Assembly: GCF_000302455.1 (NCBI RefSeq)
Contig: NZ_AMPO01000001.1
Span: forward strand, 313,001 to 377,000
Reading direction: 5' to 3'
DNA length: 64,000 bases
Origin: Methanobacterium formicicum DSM 3637
Lineage (GTDB): Archaea > Methanobacteriota > Methanobacteria > Methanobacteriales > Methanobacteriaceae
Of this stretch, positions 46,456 through 61,514 are shown in pieces. The notes beneath the pieces were generated by a model. That model saw nothing but the letters and a program-made list of their open reading frames with translations. It ran no database searches and had not been told where the DNA came from. A program made the translations under genes and the position numbers. Each line of letters begins with the position of its first letter. The first letter of the stretch is position 1.

Positions 46456-48111
46456 CTATTTTAGAACTGCACCTTCATCAGCAGAACTGGCCATTTTACT
46501 GTAACGTGCTAACCATCCTTTCAATGGTTTTTCAGGGTGTTTGATGTTTTGAAGCCTTTGCTTGATTTCATCTTCATCTACCATGAGTTCCAGTTTCCTC
46601 TGGGGTATGTCTATTTTTATAATGTCACCATCTTCCACCACGGCAATAGGACCATTACTCATAGCTTCTGGCGAAACATGTCCGATACATGGACCTCGAG
46701 TTCCTCCAGAGAATCTGCCATCGGTTATGAGTGCAACGGATTTGATTCCCATTCCAGATATTGCCGATGTGGGGTTTAACATTTCCCTCATACCAGGACC
46801 CCCACGGGGCCCCTCGTAACGAATCACAATTACATCCTGTTCCTGGATTTTACCCTCGAATATGGCTTTGGTGGTTTCTTCTTCACTGTTGAAGACTCGG
46901 GCTGGGCCCTGGTGGGTCAACATGTCCGGGTTGACTGCTGCCTGCTTAACCACAGAACCATTGGGGGCAAGATTTCCTTTTAAAACCGCAATACCTCCTT
47001 CCTGGTGCACTGGATTGTCCAGTGAATGAATAACTGAATCATCCAAAACCTCTGCATCGATGATATTATTGCCGATGGAGTCACCAGTACAGGTAAGAGC
47101 TTCTTGAACAATTTTATCTCCTAAAACTTTTAAAACTGCAGGAATACCTCCTGCTTTGTGCAAGTCCAGCATGGTATGTTTACCTGAAGGGCTGATTGCA
47201 GCCAGGTGTGGTATTTTCCTGCTGTAATAGTCGAAAAGGTCCAGATTAACTTTAACTCCCTTCTCTTCCAGTTCATGGGCAATGGCTGGTAAGTGTAGGG
47301 CGGTGTTACTGGATCCTCCCAGTGCCAGATCAACAACAACGGCGTTGTTAAAAGCTTCCTGGCTCATGATCATGGATGGGGTGATGTTTTTTTCCACCAG
47401 TTCCATTATTTTCTCCCCGGATTTTCTGGCCAGCTGGATTTTCTGGGCATCAACTGCATGGGTGGTGGCACAGTAAGGTAGGCTCATTCCCATGGTCTCA
47501 GTTAAACAGGCCATGCTGTTGGCAGTGAAAAGCCCGGCACAGGATCCTGCACCTGGACAGGCGCAACGTTCCAGTTCGTCCAGTTCTTCTTCACTCATTT
47601 TCCCAGCTGAAACCTGCCCTACTGCTTCGGAAACGTTTATAAAGTCCACTACTTCTCCTTTGTATTCTCCAGGGAGCATGGGGCCCCCGGTAACTACTAT
47701 TGCTGGTATGTCCAGCCGGGCAGCTGCCATGAGCATGCCGGGAACGGTTTTATCACAGGTTGGTATAAGGACCAGAGCATCTAAACTGTGGGCTTGGGCC
47801 ATACTTTCCACAGTGTCCGCCACAATTTCCCTGCTGGCCAGTGAATAGCGCATTCCGTCGTGATTCATGGAAATTCCATCACAAATAGCCATGGTGCTGA
47901 ACTCGAAAGGCACACCTCCAGCCTGATTTATTCCCATTTTAACTGCATCTGCAATCTGTTTTAAATGGAGATGTCCTGGAACTATGTCGGTAAAACTGTT
48001 AGCTATTCCAATGAATGGTTTATCCATTTCAGAATCGGTTACTCCACAAGCCCTTAAAAGGGAACGGTGGGGGGCTCTATGGATACCCTTTTTTATGTTA
48101 TCACTTCTCAT
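46456..48111 (-). CDS. ilvD: Dihydroxy-acid dehydratase
   Basis: A 551-residue iron-sulphur dehydratase producing the 2-oxo acids of valine and isoleucine synthesis. Cluster-ligating cysteines are in VLIPTCDKTVPGM near residue 117 and ACPGAGSCAGLFTANSM near 190; a further AICDGISMNH near 77. The C-terminal domain shows ALITDGRFSGGTRGPCIGH near 460. AGGTGA lies four bases before the ATG. It is followed by lepB-like signal peptidase with a nine-base gap. A TTATAAATAT box on the minus strand (48160-48169) fits its promoter. Confidence 0.96.
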   Translation of the reverse strand: MRSDNIKKGIHRAPHRSLLRACGVTDSEMDKPFIGIANSFTDIVPGHLHLKQIADAVKMGINQAGGVPFEFSTMAICDGISMNHDGMRYSLASREIVADTVESMAQAHSLDALVLIPTCDKTVPGMLMAAARLDIPAIVVTGGPMLPGEYKGEVVDFINVSEAVGQVSAGKMSEEELDELERCACPGAGSCAGLFTANSMACLTETMGMSLPYCATTHAVDAQKIQLARKSGEKIMELVEKNITPSMIMSQEAFNNAVVVDLALGGSSNTALHLPAIAHELEEKGVKVNLDLFDYYSRKIPHLAAISPSGKHTMLDLHKAGGIPAVLKVLGDKIVQEALTCTGDSIGNNIIDAEVLDDSVIHSLDNPVHQEGGIAVLKGNLAPNGSVVKQAAVNPDMLTHQGPARVFNSEEETTKAIFEGKIQEQDVIVIRYEGPRGGPGMREMLNPTSAISGMGIKSVALITDGRFSGGTRGPCIGHVSPEAMSNGPIAVVEDGDIIKIDIPQRKLELMVDEDEIKQRLQNIKHPEKPLKGWLARYSKMASSADEGAVLK

Positions 48112-48541
48112 CCAATCACCTGTGATTTAGTAAAATAAAATATTGCAAACTTATAATGTTATAAATATTGTCACAACAGCTTTTTAAATGCTATCTCTTT
48201 TTAGGGATTGAATTATGAAGTGTATGAAACAGCATATTATCATGTTATTTCATGATTACGGATAAATAAATTCATAAATTGGTCAAATTAATGTTATTAA
48301 CTTTATTTTTACTTAATATTAAATGAATGGCCTATTATAAGTTTATCCTGGTGAAATCATTCTCCTATTGAACTAATTTTATGGTAAAGGGTAAGTCCAT
48401 TTTTAATTTAAGAGGTAGCTTATAAATAACATCAAGACAGAATTTTATTCTTAAGGTTAAGTTCTAAAAAAGATAATGGTTAACATAGGTAATAGGTTAA
48501 CTCAATCATATAATTAACTGAGTTTATATTAAGGTGGTAGT
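48112..48541. other. Divergent promoter region ilvD / thrS
   Basis: 430 bases. For ilvD a minus-strand TATA box is at 48160-48169. For thrS, TTATAAATA at 48421-48429 predicts a start near 48450 and a leader of ~95 bases. That leader has GGTTAAC twice (48478-48484 and 48494-48500) and an AACTCA/TGAGTT inverted repeat (48498-48524) just before the ribosome site AAGGTGG. A translational control element is possible. Confidence 0.4.
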
Positions 48542-50383
<1,842 letters not shown>

Positions 50384-50539
50384 ATTTAGATCATCTAAAT
50401 TTAAGTTAACTTTTAAACATTTTTTAAACACTTCAGGTTTTTTTTAAGTGTAAGCCTATAATTTACAAGAAAAATACGTTCTTCTAGGAGGATATCATCT
50501 TTTTACGGACGTGTTCTCAACAGAACGTACTTCTTTAGA

Positions 50540-50577
50540 AGAATATGTTTCCTTAAATAAAGAATATGTTCCTTTAA
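50540..50577. repeat. Direct repeat AGAATATGTT(T)CC(T)TTAA, two copies
   Basis: AGAATATGTTTCCTTAA (50540-50556) and AGAATATGTTCCTTTAA (50561-50577) lie one after the other just before the M24 peptidase gene. Their position overlapping the expected promoter suggests a binding site, without further support. Confidence 0.5.
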
Positions 50578-50609
50578 AATTACTGGTAAAGTAGTGGGAG
50601 ATAAATGCA

Positions 50610-51815
<1,206 letters not shown>

Positions 51816-51951
51816 ATAAAGTTTAAATTTTTATTTTATTTTTTTTTCAGATTTTCATTTTTAATCATTGAGTACACATATTCCCCAAATTTTTTTCATG
51901 TCTTTCGTCCCTTTGAATTTAATTATATTGTATATGGAAACTTTAAATATT

Positions 51952-51990
51952 ATAACTTATAACTTATACTTAATAACTTATAATTTATAA
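51952..51990. repeat. ATAACTTATAACTTAT repeat upstream of parA
   Basis: ATAACTTATAACTTAT at 51952-51967 is followed by a degenerate copy (ATAACTTATAATTTATAA, near 51973-51990). It ends about 80 bases before the parA start, so it overlaps the parA promoter region. Same family as sites at 25349, 30533, 53291, 63849 and 63941. Confidence 0.8.
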
Positions 51991-52072
51991 GAAAACAGCC
52001 CATACATACAGTCTGTATCAAAAAATTTAAAAAAAATACAATTGGATTTTAAAAAATAATTGGAGAACCATT

Positions 52073-52857
52073 ATGGCAGAAGTAATATCTATACTCAATC
52101 AGAAGGGTGGTTGCGGTAAAACCACCACTGCGGTAAACCTTTCAGCGGCATTAGCACTTTTAGGGAAAAAAGTTCTGGTAATTGACATGGACCCTCAGGC
52201 CAATGCCACCACTGCATTTGGGGTGGAGAAAAACGAGGAAAATTCAGTTTACAGGGTTTTAACTGGTGAACAAACCGTAGGGGAGGCAATTGTTTCCACT
52301 GAAATTTCCCAATTGGACCTTCTTCCCAGTCATATCTCACTCAGCGGGGCTGAAATAGAGCTCAGTAAAGATATTGGATTCCCATTCATATTAAAAGAAT
52401 CCATGGATGGTCTTCTGGATGATTATGATTATGTTCTGCTGGATGTGCCTCCTTCTCTTGGTATTCTAACCATAAATGCCCTGGTAGCTGCAGATAGTGT
52501 TATCATACCTATCCAGGCCGAATTTTATGCCCTGGAGGGAATGGCTGATCTTTTAGATGCCATGAAACTGGTTGAAAGTCGTCTAAACAGTCCTTCGCCA
52601 ATAAAGGGAATATTAATCACCCTCTATGATTCTCGCACTCGACTGGGTAGGGATGTTTACCAGAATGTAAAACAGTACTTCGGTGATACTGAATACATTT
52701 TTAAAACCACTATCCCTCGGAATGTTAAACTGGCCGAAGCCCCCAGCCATGGGAAGCCCTGTATTATTTATGATGATGAATGTATAGGAACTGAAGCCTA
52801 CAATGACCTTGCCAAGGAATTTTTATCACTAAATGAATCTGATGGGGAGGGCAATAA

Positions 52858-52861
<4 letters not shown>
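52073..52861 (+). CDS. parA: ParA/Soj-family ATPase
   Basis: A 262-residue deviant-Walker ParA ATPase. NQKGGCGKTTTAVNLSAAL at residues 9-27 holds the deviant Walker A with its signature lysine, DMDPQANAT at about 39-47 the A' motif, and VLLDVPPSLG near 122 Walker B. This class (chromosomal Soj-like) binds DNA non-specifically and moves cargo or nucleoids when stimulated by a partner. GGAG lies seven bases before the ATG. Its last four bases, ATGA, overlap the start of the next gene, whose product has the ParA-stimulating box. Both are flanked by the ATAACTTATAACTTAT repeats. Confidence 0.92.
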
Positions 52862-53650
<789 letters not shown>

Positions 53651-54775
53651 TTAAAAAGACAGTGTGGTCTGTCTGGCATGGTTCAACTGGATGAATGGCT
53701 CAGCCCTTTTGGTCACCACACCTAAATTCTTAAGCTCTTCCATTTTGTTGAATTTCACTCCTTTTCTACGGGCATCGGTGATCCTCTGGGCAGATTTTTT
53801 TCCTACTCCAGGGATACGCATCAACTGTTTAAAACTGGCTTCATTTACCTCCACCGGGAATTCTTCTGGGTGAGATTTTGCCCAGAGCAATTTAGGATCT
53901 TCATTCAGGAGAATGAAACCATCATCATCCAGAATAATCTCATTCAGTGAAAAACCATATGAATTCAGAAGAAACTGAGCTTGATAAAGGCGGGGGGTTC
54001 TTTTCTCTTCAGGTTTAGTGTGATCAGATAGTGGAGTTTCTTTAAGAGGTTCGAAAGGACTTAGATAACTTAAATTGATATTTAAATGTTTATGGAGCCA
54101 TTGGGCTCGTTTCAGAACATCCTGATCAGTTTCATTATTTGCACCGACGATTATCTGTGTGCTCTGACCAGATGGGACCATTTCAGGATGACGTTTCTTC
54201 AGGCGACCGATCCATTTCATTCTCCGCAGGACATCGTTATGGTAATCTTTGGTGCTGGTGAGTTCCTGGAAACCTGATTCAGTGGCGGATTCAAGGTTCA
54301 CACTCACCCTGTCTGCCAGGTTCATGGCCCTTTTAATCATATCATAAGAAGCCCCTGGAATTACCTTAAGGTGTATGTAACCCTGATATTCATACTCCAA
54401 ACGCAGTTTACGTGCTACCTCCACCATATTCTCCATGGCCACATCAGCATCCCCTGGCATTCCTGAACTTAAAAAAAGCCCTTCAGCGTAGTGATTCTGA
54501 TAGTAATGAAGAAAAACGGATATTAACTCTTCTGGTGAAAATTCAATCCTGTTAAAACGGTTATGGCAGTGGTTGATACAGTAGTTGCAGTCACTGGTGC
54601 AGTGGTTGCTCATAAGAACCTTAAATAGTGGAACCTGACAACCACCTTGAGTTCGGGCATGATAAATCCCTGGCAGGTTTACTGATGTGAAATTCTCCTT
54701 ATTCAGACTCACATAGTTACAGAGGTCGTATTGAGAGGCTTCACCCAGAATACGCAGTTTTTCTATCTCCATCAT
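53651..54775 (-). CDS. Radical SAM DNA modification/repair-like protein with HhH
   Basis: A 374-residue radical SAM protein. The cluster motif is SNHCTSDCNYCINHC near residue 56 (C-x3-C-x2-C), SAM-binding segments follow (LFLSSGMPGDADVAMENMV in two parts near 100), and the C terminus has a helix-hairpin-helix DNA-binding motif, MRIPGVGKKSAQRITDARRK near 320. This architecture matches the putative DNA modification/repair radical SAM family (TIGR03916), found in many archaea and bacteria; its reaction is not established. The start at 54775 (ATG ATG) has no ribosome site; leaderless transcription is possible. Divergent from cfbB. Confidence 0.85.
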   Translation of the reverse strand: MMEIEKLRILGEASQYDLCNYVSLNKENFTSVNLPGIYHARTQGGCQVPLFKVLMSNHCTSDCNYCINHCHNRFNRIEFSPEELISVFLHYYQNHYAEGLFLSSGMPGDADVAMENMVEVARKLRLEYEYQGYIHLKVIPGASYDMIKRAMNLADRVSVNLESATESGFQELTSTKDYHNDVLRRMKWIGRLKKRHPEMVPSGQSTQIIVGANNETDQDVLKRAQWLHKHLNINLSYLSPFEPLKETPLSDHTKPEEKRTPRLYQAQFLLNSYGFSLNEIILDDDGFILLNEDPKLLWAKSHPEEFPVEVNEASFKQLMRIPGVGKKSAQRITDARRKGVKFNKMEELKNLGVVTKRAEPFIQLNHARQTTLSF

Positions 54776-54910
54776 TTATTATGTGTGGGCCAAGATTAAT
54801 AAAAATTTAGAAAGAGCAGATGCGAAGTAAACGCATGGTCTTCCGAATTGAAGATTTAAGATCTTACTAGATTCAAGTTTTTACCATAGTCTTTCAAATC
54901 TGTCACCACT

Positions 54911-54920
54911 TTTATTATAA
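54911..54920 (+). promoter_or_regulatory. cfbB promoter, leaderless
   Basis: TTTATTATAA within CTTTTATTATAAAAGAC is a TATA box centred about 26 bases before the cfbB ATG at 54942. That spacing puts the transcription start at or within a few bases of the ATG, and no ribosome site is present, so the mRNA is probably leaderless. Confidence 0.5.
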
Positions 54921-54941
54921 AAGACAGTTCTTATTAGAAAT

Positions 54942-56294
<1,353 letters not shown>

Positions 56295-56926
56295 ATTCAA
56301 AGTTGATTATCAGAATATAAAGTTTAGATTGTTAAAATCTAATTTTCAAATTTAAAATTTTACAATTATTTATTCTTTTTGAATTTTTCAGAATTTTTTT
56401 TTAAGATAAATTTCGCCCCTAATTCCAAAAAAATGTTGTTTTAAAGGTTTTAATTTTTCTACTGTAGAAATATTTTTGGATAATTTATTGGACATTCTTG
56501 CAATATGGTCATTTTTTCATTAAAAATAAAGAATTTTTTCTACTGTAGACTACTGGTCCTGTTATGGGGTTTTCCTTCTAGAGTAATTTTTTCTACAGTA
56601 GAAAAAAGTGAGTTGATTTTAGGTAAAATTAGGGATGGGGCTGAGGATAGAATCAATACATTGACTAAAAAGTTTTATAAACAAAAGGAATAAAGCACTT
56701 AGACAATAATAATTTAAAAAAATTCTCAAATCTTATAAATCTTAAATCTTAAAATTTCTTAAAACCTAAATAAATTCCAAAAAAGGAAAAAAATTCTGAT
56801 ATTTTTTATTAAAAGTTTATTTCAATACAACTCAATACAACACTGAATAAGTTTTCAATGTATACAGGTTTATTCATAAGATAACTATGCGGGTAATATT
56901 TTAAGTCAAGATAACATTTTAGGAGA
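56295..56926. other. Repeat-bearing non-coding region cfbB to wzy-like gene
   Basis: 632 bases. It has three CTAC(A/T)GTAG palindromes (56456-56607) and a 62-codon frame (56505-56693) that runs through two of them and is probably not a gene. Further on, AATACAACTCAATACAACACTGAATA (56825-56850; seen as two AATACAAC copies) lies upstream of the membrane gene. Confidence 0.55.
56456..56607. repeat. TTTCTAC(A/T)GTAGAAA palindrome cluster 2 (three copies)
   Basis: TTTCTACTGTAGAAA at 56456-56470 (perfect), TTTCTACTGTAGACT at 56537-56551, and TTTTTTCTACAGTAGAAAAAA at 56587-56607, described here as six T, CTAC, A, GTAG, six A: a perfect 21-bp palindrome. Centres are 81 and 53 bases apart. The same core forms cluster 1 at 34782-34980. 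Confidence 0.88.
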
Positions 56927-56932
56927 ATGATT

Positions 56933-58105
56933 ATGAAGTTTAAAAGCGTGGATATATTTTCACCCTACATTCTGGTGATAATTATAGCTTTGTACGTATC
57001 ATTGGCAGCAATAGCTTACCAGGAACACCTGAGAAACTTACAATGGATTTCCAGTACCACCTGGGCCTATGTTTTTGGAGGGACCATTTTTTTCATTGCC
57101 GGAGTATTCCTCCCAAAATTCATTTACAATCACAACGAAAAACTAAAATCGCTCTTTGGAGGGCCCAACGTTGGCGAAAAAGATTCTGCTCCATGGTACA
57201 ATAAACTGCGAATGCTCTTAGATGAGCGGGTAGTCCTTGCTGCAGTAATGATTGCCATATTCCTGCAGATACTAAATCTCTATCTCCTGGGGGGCATACC
57301 AATCTTAAGCGGCTACCTGAAGTTCAAGGCCACTACAGACTTATGGCGTTTTGCATACCCACTGTTTCTCCCAGCAATTACCATTCTTCTGGCTAAATAT
57401 CCACGTAAATGGTACTATCTTCTCTTTATCATAGGACTGGGAGTTTTTGCTATCAATGGGTACCGAACCACCACCATGGCCATACTCATCAGTGGTTTCA
57501 TAACCCTGTACTACACCAGAAGAATGAAAACCAGCCATATACTAATTTCTCTCCTTATAATTGCTTTAGTAGGGGTAGCAGCAGGTTATATTGCTGTCAT
57601 GTCTATTCAATGGCAGCAATGGGCATTGAATCCATTACAGCTCGTTGCTTACCGGGCAGGATTTACAATGATGGTCTTTGACAAGATCGTCCACATGGCA
57701 GGAACCACTGGAGGCACTCTGTTTCAGCAAGCATTCTCAACAGGACATCCCAGGGTTATAGTGGGAGAAGTAGTTCTTCATTACCCTTTACCCGGTGGTG
57801 CACCAACTACCAGTATCACATCCACCATATTCGGACCAGCAGTACTGGACTTTGGATTTTATGCCATGGCCATACAGATGTTCATAATTGGAGCAGTACT
57901 AAGGATAATATACGCTACCCAGATTAAGGCCAACGGAGCATTCACCGCCCTGTATGCAATCGTGCTTACTCACACCATGATATGGGTGGAAACAGGCCCC
58001 ACAGATAGTGTGGTTTACATCTTCTATTTCCTGGCCTTAATTGCAGTGGTTATTTATGCGACTCAATTGATGAGAACTCATAAAAAACCTGAGGGTAATT
58101 CATAA
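56933..58105 (+). CDS. Oligosaccharide repeat-unit polymerase-like membrane protein
   Basis: A 390-residue protein with about ten to eleven transmembrane helices. A large soluble loop with charged residues lies near 65-100. The segment LLGGIPILSGYLKFKATTD near 128 resembles the G-G-I-P-x-L-S-G motif of Wzy-like repeat-unit polymerases, and FAINGYRTTTMAIL near 170 supplies the arginine loop usually found after it. It may polymerise surface glycan repeat units in the envelope. ATG 56933 has AGGAG seven bases upstream; ATG 56927 lies only one base from it. The last codons (HKKPEGNS) are part of the first unit of a tandem DNA repeat that continues past the stop. Confidence rests on topology plus that motif. 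Confidence 0.58.
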   Translation: MKFKSVDIFSPYILVIIIALYVSLAAIAYQEHLRNLQWISSTTWAYVFGGTIFFIAGVFLPKFIYNHNEKLKSLFGGPNVGEKDSAPWYNKLRMLLDERVVLAAVMIAIFLQILNLYLLGGIPILSGYLKFKATTDLWRFAYPLFLPAITILLAKYPRKWYYLLFIIGLGVFAINGYRTTTMAILISGFITLYYTRRMKTSHILISLLIIALVGVAAGYIAVMSIQWQQWALNPLQLVAYRAGFTMMVFDKIVHMAGTTGGTLFQQAFSTGHPRVIVGEVVLHYPLPGGAPTTSITSTIFGPAVLDFGFYAMAIQMFIIGAVLRIIYATQIKANGAFTALYAIVLTHTMIWVETGPTDSVVYIFYFLALIAVVIYATQLMRTHKKPEGNS

Positions 58106-58203
58106 AGAACATGAGGGATAACCCCTAAAAAACCTGAGGTAACCCCTAACCTGGGGTAACACCTAAAAAACCTGAGGTAACTCATAAAGAACATGAGGGT
58201 ATT
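58079..58203. repeat. 17-22 bp tandem repeat starting inside the polymerase stop region
   Basis: Six adjacent units: 58079-58100 (CATAAAAAACCTGAGGGTAA...), 58101-58122 (CATAAAGAACATGAGGGATA...), 58123-58143 (CCCTAAAAAACCTGAGGTAA...), 58144-58160 (CCCTAACCTGGGGTAAC), 58161-58181 (ACCTAAAAAACCTGAGGTAA...) and 58182-58203 (TCATAAAGAACATGAGGGTA...). The first unit encodes the last residues of the membrane protein. The shared core is AAAAACCTGAGGTAA. Confidence 0.85.
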
Positions 58204-58510
58204 AAAACGAGCTGGATCCTCCATGGAATATTTCTATATGGGGTCAAGCAATCCCATTTTTTAGGGAGTCAAAAAAATCTCCCTTTTTTCCATTTTAAAG
58301 GAATAATGGAAAATTTTTTACACTGGAAATGCACGTCTTTTTTAATCAGGAATATTATTTTTGTAATACAATAGGGTTATCAACACTCCTGTAACTTTGA
58401 AGGCAATAAACTGATAAATAATTAATTAACCTGTTTATCCGAATAAGAGCTTTAATTATGGAATCTGATTTCTTTAAATAGCTGCCTTTCCACTTGCCCT
58501 CTGAATCTCC

Positions 58511-58518
58511 TATATAAA
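58511..58518 (+). promoter_or_regulatory. TATA box of mtd
   Basis: TATATAAA at 58511-58518, preceded by CTCC, predicts transcription from about 58542 and a leader of ~43 bases. It is one of the clearest TATA boxes in the window, fitting a highly expressed methanogenesis gene. Confidence 0.7.
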
Positions 58519-58553
58519 CCTTCCCCTAATAATTAAATGAAAAAATACTTAAG

Positions 58554-59415
<862 letters not shown>

Positions 59416-59428
59416 GTCTATTCTTTAA

Positions 59429-59460
59429 ACAGTCCTTGGGGACTGTATTTTTTTTATTTT
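59429..59460 (+). terminator. Hairpin plus poly-T terminator of mtd
   Basis: ACAGTCC (59429-59435), loop TTGG, and GGACTGT (59440-59446) form a 7-bp stem, followed by ATTTTTTTTATTTTTT. This is a textbook terminator and rare in clarity for the window. Confidence 0.8.
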
Positions 59461-59574
59461 TTGATAAATTTTTGTTTCAGTTACATTTTTCTAATTCATT
59501 ACACGTTCTCAAATTTTAATAAGATCATTACTATTTAATATTACGTCATCCATAACCAAATATGGTGTATTAAA

Positions 59575-60771
59575 ATGATCGAAAACATCATTGAACGCTT
59601 CTCCAAAGCAGCCAGCATGCAACGATGGAATGACCACATACGTCCGGTTGAATTTACTGAACTGGATAAACAGGCTCATAAAATGGTTATTGCCTATGTT
59701 ATAGCTAGATTTGAGGAAGACAGGCGGGGTCCTGGTAGTGTAAACTGGATTTCTCTCATAGAAGGGGGTATATTCGAATTCCTCCACCGGACTGTTTTAA
59801 CGGATATTAAACCCCCAGTATTTCACCGTATGATGAAAGAAAAGGGTGAAGAACTTAATAAACATGTTTTTCAGAAACTGGAAAGTGATATGGAGGGTCT
59901 GGATCAGGGGTTCCAGAACCGTTTTATGAGTTACTACCAGGAAAGTCCCAGCAGCTTGGAAAGACGAATACTTCGGGCAGCGCACTATCTGGCCACTCAG
60001 TGGGAGTTCAAGATCATCTACCATACCGCACCATTCATCTATGGTATTGAAAAAACTAAAGAAAACATTGAAAACCAGATAGAAGATCATTACGATTTAA
60101 TCGGGGTGCAGAAGATCCTCCTGGGTAAAAAATCCTTTGGATTCATTGACCTCTGTGGACAGCTCCGTTTCCAGAAGCGATGGGCACACATTCCCCGCAT
60201 ACCCGAAACATCAGTACTGGGGCACATGTTCATTGTGGCTGCAACCAGCTATCTATGCACTCTGGAAATGGGCATGAATGCATGTTCTAAAAGATTTTAC
60301 AATAACTTTTATGCAGGATTATTCCATGATCTACCTGAAGTCCTGACTAAAGATATCATATCACCAGTTAAAGGTTCAGTAGAGGGCCTTAAAGAGATAA
60401 TTAAGGATTATGAAGATTTTCAGATGAAAGAAGAACTTTTACCCCTCTTGCCCCGACCATGGCATGAGGATATGAAATATTTTTCAGAATCAGAGTTTGA
60501 AAATAAGATACAGGCTAATCAAGAAGTTAAACTGGGTATCAGTTTCCGGGACCTCAATAAAAAGTACAATCGCGATGAATTCTCACCTCTTGATGGGGAA
60601 CTTCTCCACGCAGCGGATCGTCTTGCTGCATTTATTGAGGCTAAACTCTCCCTGGACCATGGAATAAAATCATTGGAACTGGAAGAAGCAGCAAAAAACA
60701 TATACTCAGATTATGAAGGGCAGAAGATTTCAGGCATAGATTTTGGTAGAATATTCAAGTACTTTCGATAA
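59575..60771 (+). CDS. HD-domain phosphohydrolase (YfbR-like)
   Basis: A 398-residue protein with HD-superfamily motifs. SVLGHMFIVAATSYL near 218 has the first histidine, GLFHDLPEVLTKDI near 247 the H-D pair, and GELLHAADRLAAFIEA near 340 the last aspartate. The arrangement resembles YfbR-like 5'-deoxynucleotidases (HD_3). A second HD-like half, with ELDKQAHKMVIAYVIAR near 23 and LERRILRAAHYLATQWEF near 125, suggests an internal duplication. GGTG lies seven bases before the ATG. It probably acts on nucleotides (inference). It follows mtd but is separated by the terminator. Confidence 0.75.
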   Translation: MIENIIERFSKAASMQRWNDHIRPVEFTELDKQAHKMVIAYVIARFEEDRRGPGSVNWISLIEGGIFEFLHRTVLTDIKPPVFHRMMKEKGEELNKHVFQKLESDMEGLDQGFQNRFMSYYQESPSSLERRILRAAHYLATQWEFKIIYHTAPFIYGIEKTKENIENQIEDHYDLIGVQKILLGKKSFGFIDLCGQLRFQKRWAHIPRIPETSVLGHMFIVAATSYLCTLEMGMNACSKRFYNNFYAGLFHDLPEVLTKDIISPVKGSVEGLKEIIKDYEDFQMKEELLPLLPRPWHEDMKYFSESEFENKIQANQEVKLGISFRDLNKKYNRDEFSPLDGELLHAADRLAAFIEAKLSLDHGIKSLELEEAAKNIYSDYEGQKISGIDFGRIFKYFR

Positions 60772-60959
60772 GTGACCAAGTAATCCTAAAATGGAAAAAT
60801 AGGCATAATTACCTAAGATACGAAAATAAACAGGGTAATATTTAAGCAATGGAAAAATAAGCCAATTATTTCTAAAAAAGGGAAAAATAAAATGTGAGGG
60901 ATGGAACAGATTCCATAATTAATTTCTTAAATTTATTAACCATTCCATTTTTTTAGTTA
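60772..60959. other. Convergent gap HD protein / flavodoxin
   Basis: 188 bases with a repeated AATGGAAAAATAR segment (near 60791 and 60848), and a related GGGAAAAATAA (60880). No gene. Low-complexity A-rich DNA may terminate both genes. Confidence 0.4.
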
Positions 60960-61430
60960 CTATTCCTGGAATTTCCTGGCAAAATCTTGTACCATGGTTT
61001 CCCATTCCCCACTTTTCTGGGCCTTACCCCAAATGGCCATTTTGTCAATAAATTCCATTCCCTGGGATTCTAAGTTTTCACGGATCTGCATGGTGGCGAT
61101 CTGATTACCATCACCACCCATGGTTACCAGGGCAGCGCATTTTTTCCCAGAAACATTCTCCAACTCTTTTAGGTACTGGTTAATGCCTGGGGGGGTGCGG
61201 CTAGCCCAGACAGGACAGCAGACAATTAAACAATCGTATTGGCTCATGTCAGTTATGCAGGGTTTTATGGGCCATTTTTTCTCCAGATATGCGTGGACTG
61301 CTTTAATAAGATACCATCTATCTTTAACAGGTTCTATACGTGTAAAATCTGCATTTATTATATCCTGCAGTTTCTGGGCAACAGTCAGTGTGTTCCCAGA
61401 GTAAGAATAACAGGCGATCAGTGGTTTCAT
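60960..61430 (-). CDS. Flavodoxin-family protein
   Basis: A 156-residue flavodoxin-like protein that binds FMN. The phosphate loop is CYSYSGNTLTVAQKL at residues 8-22 and the second flavin loop CPVWASRTPPGINQYL near 72. The DRWYLIKAVHAYLEKKWP insertion near 41-58 is typical of short flavodoxin-like proteins in methanogens (WrbA/MdaB-unlike). It may transfer electrons or act with a partner oxidoreductase; no partner gene is adjacent. A very strong GGAGGT site lies seven bases before the ATG. Confidence 0.85.
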   Translation of the reverse strand: MKPLIACYSYSGNTLTVAQKLQDIINADFTRIEPVKDRWYLIKAVHAYLEKKWPIKPCITDMSQYDCLIVCCPVWASRTPPGINQYLKELENVSGKKCAALVTMGGDGNQIATMQIRENLESQGMEFIDKMAIWGKAQKSGEWETMVQDFARKFQE

Positions 61431-61514
61431 TTTTTTACCTCCAAATTTATTTTTCGTAAAAGATTATCATGTTTGCACTTGACAATATCATGTTAATGTT
61501 TGTTCAATAAATCT

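Noticed and set aside
47492..47848. 118-codon frame opposite ilvD
   Set aside because: Antisense shadow of a conserved gene; serine-rich low-complexity product.
56505..56693. 62-codon ORF between cfbB and the polymerase-like gene
   Set aside because: It reads through two palindromes, has no ribosome site, and its first half is low-complexity hydrophobic; probably chance.
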